A DNA stretch of 28,055 bases from an uncultured Bacilli bacterium (GTDB lineage: Bacteria > Bacillota_I > Bacilli_A > RF39 > UBA660): positions 1 through 28,055 of the forward strand of contig CAKPHZ010000017.1 of NCBI GenBank assembly GCA_934162265.1, in the 5' to 3' direction. Shown here one piece after another: positions 23,201 to 28,055 of the stretch. Below the pieces are notes generated by a model. That model saw only the letters and a list, made by a program, of their open reading frames with translations. It made no database searches and was not told where the DNA came from. A program made the translations under genes and the position numbers. The number at the start of each line of letters is the position of its first letter. The stretch's first letter is position 1.

Positions 23201-23659
23201 ATGAGAGTTGTTGTACAAAGATGTATGAAAGCATCTGTTCGGGTAGAAAATAATACTGTAGGTAGTATAGGAAAGGGATTAATGCTATTAGTTGGTTTTA
23301 CTTATGGTGATAGTGAAAAAGAAATTGATTATATGATAGATAAGATTATTCATCTGAGAATTTTTGATGATGAGAATGGAGTGATGAATCGATCTTTATT
23401 AGATGTTAGTGGCGGTATTTTATCGATTAGTCAATTTACTTTATATGCAGATACAAGAAAAGGAAGAAGACCTTCTTATATTAAGGCATTAAATGGAGAT
23501 GAGGCAAAGGCTTTGTATCAACTTTTTAATCAAAAATTACGAAGTGCTGTTGAATTGGTAGAAGAAGGAATTTTTGGTGCGGATATGAAAGTTGATTTTA
23601 TTAATGATGGACCAGTTACTATTATTTTGGAGAAAGAAGGAGATTTGGATGGAAAATAA
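23201..23659 (+). CDS. dtd: D-aminoacyl-tRNA deacylase
   Basis: Dtd hydrolyses D-amino acids (and mischarged glycine) from tRNA, protecting translation. The 152-aa length is typical and the whole signature is present. The N-terminus is MRVVVQRCMKASV, followed by SQFTLYADTRKGRRPS with the active-site Thr region. The trans-Pro loop NDGPVT near the C-terminus keeps L-aminoacyl-tRNA out. It starts at ATG 23201 after GAGGG. The 3' end overlaps the next gene by 11 nt, so the two are co-translated; in other Firmicutes dtd usually follows relA instead. Confidence 0.96.
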   Translation: MRVVVQRCMKASVRVENNTVGSIGKGLMLLVGFTYGDSEKEIDYMIDKIIHLRIFDDENGVMNRSLLDVSGGILSISQFTLYADTRKGRRPSYIKALNGDEAKALYQLFNQKLRSAVELVEEGIFGADMKVDFINDGPVTIILEKEGDLDGK

Positions 23660-24713
23660 AGTTAATTATAAATTATTAAATCTTTTACTTGGAATTTTAA
23701 TTGTTTGTTTATTATATTTTATTCGGGATTTATGGCTTGGTATTTTTGCAAAAGTTATTGCTATTTTACTTCCATTTTTGGTTGCTTTTGCTGTTTCTTA
23801 TGCGATTTATCCTTATTGTAAAAAGTTAGAAGGATATGGTCTTCCTAAATGGCTTTCAATGTTTGTTATTTATTTTATTATTATTGGTTTTCTTATATTA
23901 ATTGGAATTACAGTTGTACCAATGCTTTATGATCAAGTAGTATTATTTTTGAGTAATATTTCTGCTGTTGTTACGGATATTTCTTCTAAGTACGAAGTGG
24001 ACTTGGGTATTTTGCAGAAGTCGATTTCTACAGTTTCTAGTGATATTTTGAAAGATGTAGGAACTTATATTTCTAGTGGGGCGATTAATATATTAAATGC
24101 TTCTATTAGTGTTCTTACGAATTTGATTATTGTGGTTGCTGTTAGTGTTTACTTTTTATGGGATATGGATTCTATTCGTAATACGATTAAGAAGACTTTA
24201 AAAAGAATGAAGGGAAGATATTATTCTTATGTAAAGAGATTAGATACGGAGATTAATAATTATTTTAGTGGTTTATTTAAGACAATTTTAATTCAATTTA
24301 TTGAATATACGATTGTTTTTAAATTAATAGGACATCCAAATTATTTAATTTTAAGTATTTTAGCTGCTATTACTACAATTATTCCTTATTTTGGAGGATT
24401 TATTGTGAATGTTTTAGCGGTAATTATTGCTTCAGTTGTTAGTACAAAATTATTAATTTTAACTTTAATTGTTTGTTTAGTTTGCCCTAACATTGATGGT
24501 TATATCATTGCTCCTAAAGTATATGGTAAGACTAATCAACTTCCTGCTTTAGTCAATATTTTTGCTGTATTTGCTGGTGGTATTTTAGGAGGATTCTGGG
24601 GAATAGTAATTTCTCTTCCTGTTGCTATTATTATTATTGCTACTTATCGTTTCTTTAAGGAAGATATTAATCAAAAAATTGTAACGATAAAAGAAAAAAA
24701 GCAAGAAAGTTAG
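23649..24713 (+). CDS. AI-2E family transporter (PerM/UPF0118)
   Basis: The 354-aa polytopic protein (about 7-8 TM) belongs to the AI-2E/UPF0118 permease family. Members export small molecules or act as Na+/H+ antiporters; the name is historical and the substrate here cannot be told. Family marks are IPYFGGFIVNVLAVIIA, PNIDGYIIAPKVYGK and FAGGILGGFWGIVISLPVA. The amphipathic extracytoplasmic segment lies at about 90-150. ATG 23649 follows GAAGGAGA and overlaps the dtd end by 11 nt; the longer frame to 23592 lies inside dtd and is discarded. Confidence 0.88.
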   Translation: MENKVNYKLLNLLLGILIVCLLYFIRDLWLGIFAKVIAILLPFLVAFAVSYAIYPYCKKLEGYGLPKWLSMFVIYFIIIGFLILIGITVVPMLYDQVVLFLSNISAVVTDISSKYEVDLGILQKSISTVSSDILKDVGTYISSGAINILNASISVLTNLIIVVAVSVYFLWDMDSIRNTIKKTLKRMKGRYYSYVKRLDTEINNYFSGLFKTILIQFIEYTIVFKLIGHPNYLILSILAAITTIIPYFGGFIVNVLAVIIASVVSTKLLILTLIVCLVCPNIDGYIIAPKVYGKTNQLPALVNIFAVFAGGILGGFWGIVISLPVAIIIIATYRFFKEDINQKIVTIKEKKQES

Positions 24714-24763
24714 TATTAGGAAAGAATTGTTTTTAAGTGATGTTTATTTCACTAGTTAGTTTA

Positions 24764-24799
24764 AAAAAAGTATCAGTTAAATTTTTCTGATACTTTTTT
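24764..24799. terminator. Bidirectional terminator
   Basis: AAAAAAGTATCAG (24764-24776) pairs perfectly with CTGATACTTTTTT (24787-24799) around a 10-nt loop, between the AI-2E gene (+) and the UPF0154 gene (-). Confidence 0.88.
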
Positions 24800-25007
24800 A
24801 CATATATTTATTCATTTGTTTCATCATTTGATTTATTTGTTTTTGATTAGGTGCTCTTCCCATTGAAGACATCATTGCTTTAATCATTTGTTCGTTAATA
24901 GGAGGATTTTCTTTTAAATATTTCATCATAAATTTTCTAGCGATGAAAAATCCAATAATTCCTCCTGCAATTAGTCCAATTACTAAATATAATATATCTC
25001 TTAACAT
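24798..25007 (-). CDS. yneF: UPF0154 (YneF) small membrane protein
   Basis: The 69-aa protein has one N-terminal TM (ILYLVIGLIAGGIIGFFIARK) and the family's conserved tail: KYLKENPPINEQMIKAMMSSMG followed by PNQKQINQMMKQMNK (shown in two parts). Function is unknown. In Bacillus subtilis yneF sits beside yneE (sirA), and the same order occurs here, which supports both assignments. GGAGGGATA precedes the ATG. Confidence 0.9.
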   Translation of the reverse strand: MLRDILYLVIGLIAGGIIGFFIARKFMMKYLKENPPINEQMIKAMMSSMGRAPNQKQINQMMKQMNKYM

Positions 25008-25056
25008 ACTTATCCCTCCATGTATTCATTTTACTAAAAATAAGTATTTTTGTCTA

Positions 25057-25491
25057 TTACTTTGCTAGTAACTCTTCTTTTTTATGGACATTTTCTAACC
25101 AAAAATAGTCTTGGTTTTCAAAGTCACAGACAAATAACTTGTTATTGAATTTTTGGAGACTATCAAAGAAAGAAGGGTAGTTAATACTGCTTTTTAATTT
25201 TAGGCAATAATTACTGACCATTAATTTACTATATTCATGATAATTAGAAATGAGATGAATATTTGCTTTGTTGTTATAATAAACATCTACTTTGTGATTA
25301 ATATTTAAAAAGTTATTCATAAAAAGTTTGTTAAAGTGATTGGTTATTGCTTCATAATAATTGGTTGATAGCATCATATCATGTCTATTTGTATAGTAGG
25401 TATCTTCTAGCATTTTATAAAGTTTGTAAGGATATTTATTATAGACTTCATAGAAAAAATCATTTACATTATAAATATAAAATATTCGCAT
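25057..25491 (-). CDS. sirA: SirA-like regulator of replication initiation
   Basis: The 144-aa protein resembles SirA (YneE), which binds DnaA domain I and blocks new rounds of replication in sporulating Bacillus. Matching elements are the start RIFYIYNVNDFF, the middle YYEAITNHFNKL (compare the family's KQIxYIT region) and the end FVCDFENQDYFWLENV, the equivalent of the MDFNSKRYGWL end. The neighbour is YneF, as in Bacillus. Similarity is moderate and from memory, so DnaA binding is inference. ATG 25491 is chosen because GGTGAT lies 4 nt before it; GTG 25503 is the alternative. With no spore genes visible other than spoIIM, it may act in growth-phase control. Confidence 0.65.
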   Translation of the reverse strand: MRIFYIYNVNDFFYEVYNKYPYKLYKMLEDTYYTNRHDMMLSTNYYEAITNHFNKLFMNNFLNINHKVDVYYNNKANIHLISNYHEYSKLMVSNYCLKLKSSINYPSFFDSLQKFNNKLFVCDFENQDYFWLENVHKKEELLAK

Positions 25492-25561
25492 TTTGATCAC
25501 CAAATATAATATATAAGAAGTAGGGGAAATATTTTGTCGAAATAGAAGAAAAAATAAAATT

Positions 25562-26173
25562 TTAAAAATATTGATTTAAGGAAGAGATTACTTGTGAAGG
25601 GTTGTAGCCATCTCTTAATAGGGAATTGTATAATTTATTTCTTAGTTTATAATTATCTAATTTATGGTTACTTTTGATTGCTTTTTCAATTTTTTTATTG
25701 ATTTTTTCTTGGATGATTTCTTCATTAAATAAGTATTTATTTTCTTCGATGATGGTGGGGGAGATATTTAATTTTTTTAGTTCATTGATGATTCTATATT
25801 CTCCCATGTTAGTAAACTTTAATTTATCATTAATAAAGCATTTGGTAAAATACTTATCATTCAATAATCCTTTTTTTGTTAGCTTTTCTATGATAAAGAT
25901 TCTATCTTCTTCTGTTACTTGTTTTCTTTTTAGATAATCATCGATTTCTTTAGTGGAACGAAGTCTAGTTTGGATATATTTAACACAGGCATTATAGTAT
26001 TCTTGTAGATTTGTATCGATCAGTATTTTATTGTATAAATGAGCATCTAATTCTTTTTTTAGTAATAGCTCATTTTCTAGAATTACATCATCATAGGTAT
26101 CGATAACTTCTCCATTATCTAAGTAAAGTCGATATTTTAAAGCACCAATTTTTTCGTACTTTTCTATTTTCAT
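25562..26173 (-). CDS. recX: Regulatory protein RecX
   Basis: RecX caps RecA filaments and damps recombination and SOS. The roughly 203-aa protein shows the family's three-helix repeats: YNACVKYIQTRLRSTKEIDDYLKRK (in shorter parts: YIQTRLRS, EIDDYL), then LTKKGLLNDKYFTKCFINDK and GEYRIINELKKLNI. An N-terminal beta region (KYRLYLDNGEVIDTY) is like that of Firmicute RecX. recA is not in the window. The start is uncertain: ATG 26173 immediately follows the rbgA stop, while TTG 26188 overlaps it. Neither has a good ribosome site, so translation is probably coupled to rbgA. Confidence 0.88.
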   Translation of the reverse strand: MKIEKYEKIGALKYRLYLDNGEVIDTYDDVILENELLLKKELDAHLYNKILIDTNLQEYYNACVKYIQTRLRSTKEIDDYLKRKQVTEEDRIFIIEKLTKKGLLNDKYFTKCFINDKLKFTNMGEYRIINELKKLNISPTIIEENKYLFNEEIIQEKINKKIEKAIKSNHKLDNYKLRNKLYNSLLRDGYNPSQVISSLNQYF

Positions 26174-26174
26174 T

Positions 26175-27092
26175 TTAGTTTTGCTCAAATCTATCGAAGG
26201 TAACTTTTCCTAAAGATCCTTCTCTTAAATCTTTTAATATGATTGTGGAAACTTTTTCAATATCTACTTCATTTTTGGAGATTGCTCCAATTTTTTTTCC
26301 TATTGTATCGATGATTTTAGGAGTATCTTCTAGATTTTCTATTTGGTAGCGTTGTTTTAGAAATTCAGGGTAATATTTTTTTAGGGTTTCTAAAATGTAG
26401 ATTGAAACTTGTTCTTTGTTTAGAATTTCTTCTTTGATGGCGGTCATTGAGGCTAAATTTAGGGCAGTATTTTTTCCTTCTAGTTTTGGCCATAAAATTC
26501 CTGGGGTATCTAATAGTTCTAAATATGCGTTAATTCTTATCCATTCCAAATTTTTAGTAATTCCTGGTTTATTTCCTACATTGGTTGCTTTTTTACCTAC
26601 TAATCGGTTAATTAGGGTGCTTTTTCCAACATTAGGAATACCTAAGATTAATATTCTTGTTTTTCTAGGTTTTAGTCCTTTAGCTTGCCTTTTTTGATTT
26701 AGTTCTTGAGCAATGGTGTCGATTTTACTAAAAATACTGTTCAAGTTTTTATCATGTAAAAGGTCTACTAATAGTACTTGATAGCCTTTTTCTTCATAAT
26801 ATTTTTTCCAATTATTTGTAATTTGATCATCACATAAATCTTTTTTGGTCATGATTAAGATTTTTGGTTTGTTTTTTATCAAAGAATCAATTTCTTTATT
26901 TTTAGAGGATAGGGGAATCCTGGCATCAATTACTTCTAATACCATATCAATTAAATTAATTTTTTCATAAATTTCTCTTTTGGTTTTGGCCATATGACCA
27001 GGGTACCAGTTGATACCGATTTTTTCAGCCTCATTATTTTGTTGATTATTTTTCTTCTCTTGTCTCATTTTTCTTTTTTGGTACATATCCAT
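26175..27092 (-). CDS. rbgA: Ribosome biogenesis GTPase RbgA (YlqF)
   Basis: RbgA is a circularly permuted GTPase needed late in 50S subunit assembly. The G motifs appear in permuted order: G4 TKKD (82-85), G1 GIPNVGKST (151-159), G2 around GITK (177-180) and G3 DTPG (195-198). The N-terminal INWYPGHMAK segment contains the catalytic His, and the C-terminal helical RNA-binding domain (ANTAR-like) is complete. Length is 305 aa. AAGGAAGTGA precedes ATG 27092. It overlaps or abuts recX, giving a two-gene operon. Confidence 0.95.
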   Translation of the reverse strand: MDMYQKRKMRQEKKNNQQNNEAEKIGINWYPGHMAKTKREIYEKINLIDMVLEVIDARIPLSSKNKEIDSLIKNKPKILIMTKKDLCDDQITNNWKKYYEEKGYQVLLVDLLHDKNLNSIFSKIDTIAQELNQKRQAKGLKPRKTRILILGIPNVGKSTLINRLVGKKATNVGNKPGITKNLEWIRINAYLELLDTPGILWPKLEGKNTALNLASMTAIKEEILNKEQVSIYILETLKKYYPEFLKQRYQIENLEDTPKIIDTIGKKIGAISKNEVDIEKVSTIILKDLREGSLGKVTFDRFEQN

Positions 27093-27140
27093 AAAATTTC
27101 ACTTCCTTTTTAGTAAAGACTTTTTTACACTTTTATATAA

Positions 27141-27548
27141 TTATTTTTTATAATAATTTAATTTTTCTAATTCTTTTATATTTTCTTTAACCCAGGGATT
27201 ACCTGCAACCATTTTATTTATTTTTAATGATACTTTCATTTCATTAGTTGTAATATTCATCGTATTTTCAAGCAAAATGCCTTTTTTCATTTCAAATTTT
27301 GTGATGTTTTTCCATTCTATTAAGCAGTAATCTAATATATTCCAGTTGCCTTCTACCGGAAAAATATGAATTCCTTTTTCATCAAACCCAAATAAGTATG
27401 ATGTTGCTCTTTCTGACGCAATTACAATTACTGGACCAGCTGGTAAAACCCATTTTACTTTGTAGGTACTATGTCCTGGCACAATATTATTTTTATAACT
27501 AAAATTCCATTTATTTAATTCTTCTTTTACTTTTTCTAAATTAAGCAT
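27141..27548 (-). CDS. Hypothetical protein, PH-like fold possible
   Basis: The 135-aa soluble protein is not recognised. A run of alternating strands (VKWVLPAGPVIVIAS, SYLFGFDEKGIHIFPVEG, YCLIEWKNITKFEMKKGILLENT) ends in a helix (NPWVKENIKELEKL). That is the order seen in bacterial PH-like domains, including a W-x-x-I turn. No TM or signal peptide is present. AAAGGAAG lies 10 nt before ATG. It sits between rbgA and the RhuM gene and may belong to an acquired segment starting here. Confidence 0.65.
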   Translation of the reverse strand: MLNLEKVKEELNKWNFSYKNNIVPGHSTYKVKWVLPAGPVIVIASERATSYLFGFDEKGIHIFPVEGNWNILDYCLIEWKNITKFEMKKGILLENTMNITTNEMKVSLKINKMVAGNPWVKENIKELEKLNYYKK

Positions 27549-27572
27549 ATTTCTAATCTTCCTTTCATTTTA

Positions 27573-28055
27573 TCATTTATTTGTTTCTTCTATTAATAAA
27601 TCAAAATCTGATTTATATAATTTATCTTGTTTTATTCTATATTTTTCAAATTCTGTTAATGCTTTATCACAAGCTATTTCATGTGATATTTTTCCAGCAT
27701 CTTTTAATATATCCCTATCATCTGCAAGCAAAAACTTATCTATTCTAGATGACCAGTCCTCCATCGTCATTGGAATATGTCTTCTCGCCCTATTTTCAGC
27801 AATTTCTAAAAATGCACTAACAATTCCCTCTAAATCACTTAATTCTTCTTTATTTAAATAATTTTTAGCAATTATAATATCGGATTCCATAATTTTACCA
27901 TTAGGGGATTTTTTCCAAGAAGTCAGTCCCATATGTTCCTTTTCTGAATTTGCTCTATTATATATAATTTCAGCAGCTGTCTGATGTGATACCGCAAAGT
28001 GCATTTTATTTTGAACCTTTTTAAAGAAATCGATTGATATAGGAGATTTAGGATC
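27573..28055 (-). CDS. RhuM-family protein, C-terminal part (cut by window edge)
   Basis: The frame is open to the last base of the window, so the true start lies outside; the Met at 28004 is internal. The visible 160 residues match RhuM proteins, first named in a Salmonella pathogenicity island. Marks are FFKKVQNKMHFAVS, TAAEIIYNRANSEKEHMGLTSW (written here in two parts: TAAEIIYNRA and KEHMGLTSW), ESDIIIAKNYL, RRHIPMTMEDW and the C-terminal EFEKYRIKQDKLYKSDFD. The family is widespread in accessory DNA beside Fic/DOC or restriction genes. Its biochemical role is not established. The N-terminal part is needed to judge whether it is intact. Confidence 0.88.
   Translation of the reverse strand, partial: DPKSPISIDFFKKVQNKMHFAVSHQTAAEIIYNRANSEKEHMGLTSWKKSPNGKIMESDIIIAKNYLNKEELSDLEGIVSAFLEIAENRARRHIPMTMEDWSSRIDKFLLADDRDILKDAGKISHEIACDKALTEFEKYRIKQDKLYKSDFDLLIEETNK

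Noticed and set aside
25674..25937. Plus-strand hydrophobic frame opposite recX
   Set aside because: Antisense shadow; hydrophobic only because recX is Lys/Glu-rich.

Overview
The window is AT-rich DNA from a low-GC Gram-positive bacterium. It looks like an uncultured gut member of the Bacilli or Mycoplasmatota (RF39-like). The gene set is Firmicute (polA-mutM pair, RNase J2-like protein, YneF/SirA pair, RbgA, RecX, SpoIIM, RodA). TGA is used as a stop and TGG as Trp, so the code is standard and not the Mycoplasma code. No IS elements, CRISPR arrays, tRNA or rRNA genes were seen. The taxonomy is inference.

Layout. 1-4212: terminator hairpins, then polA, mutM and a coiled-coil hypothetical gene on +. 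4213-5002: an AT-rich gene desert. 5003-8404: a foreign-looking four-gene island with a secreted peptide gene (frame broken at a G run), two FtsX/MacB-type permeases and one ATPase, arranged like lactococcin-972-type bacteriocin loci. 8405-10715: a terminator, an unusual four-copy inverted motif, and uvrB. 10742-13573: a tail-anchored protein, a Lys-rich small membrane protein (-), and SpoIIM plus an MFS-like membrane protein. 13581-15431: an SDR oxidoreductase (-) divergent from a transglutaminase-like protein, with a perfect 21-bp palindrome between them. 15529-19795: a catalytically degenerate RNase J2-like protein, a GNAT-deaminase fusion, a TroA/ZnuA-like lipoprotein lacking its His ligands (-), and RNase III. 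19809-24713: a rhomboid protease, a small basic protein, RodA (-), a Cys-rich surface protein, Dtd and an AI-2E family permease. 24798-28055, all on -: UPF0154/YneF, a SirA-like replication regulator, RecX, RbgA, a hypothetical gene and a RhuM-family gene cut by the window edge.

Most of the window is housekeeping: DNA repair (PolA, MutM, UvrB, RecX), RNA processing (RNase J2-like, RNase III), ribosome assembly (RbgA), tRNA quality control (Dtd) and wall synthesis (RodA). Two proteins of sporulation families (SpoIIM, SirA) occur without other visible sporulation genes. The genome's signals are recognisable. Many genes carry a Shine-Dalgarno of the form GGTGAT 3-4 nt before the start, which I used to choose starts. 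Intrinsic terminators are often fused to the next gene's promoter. The parts most likely to be new are the peptide/ABC island, the uvrB leader repeats, the ligand-less lipoprotein and the deaminase fusion.
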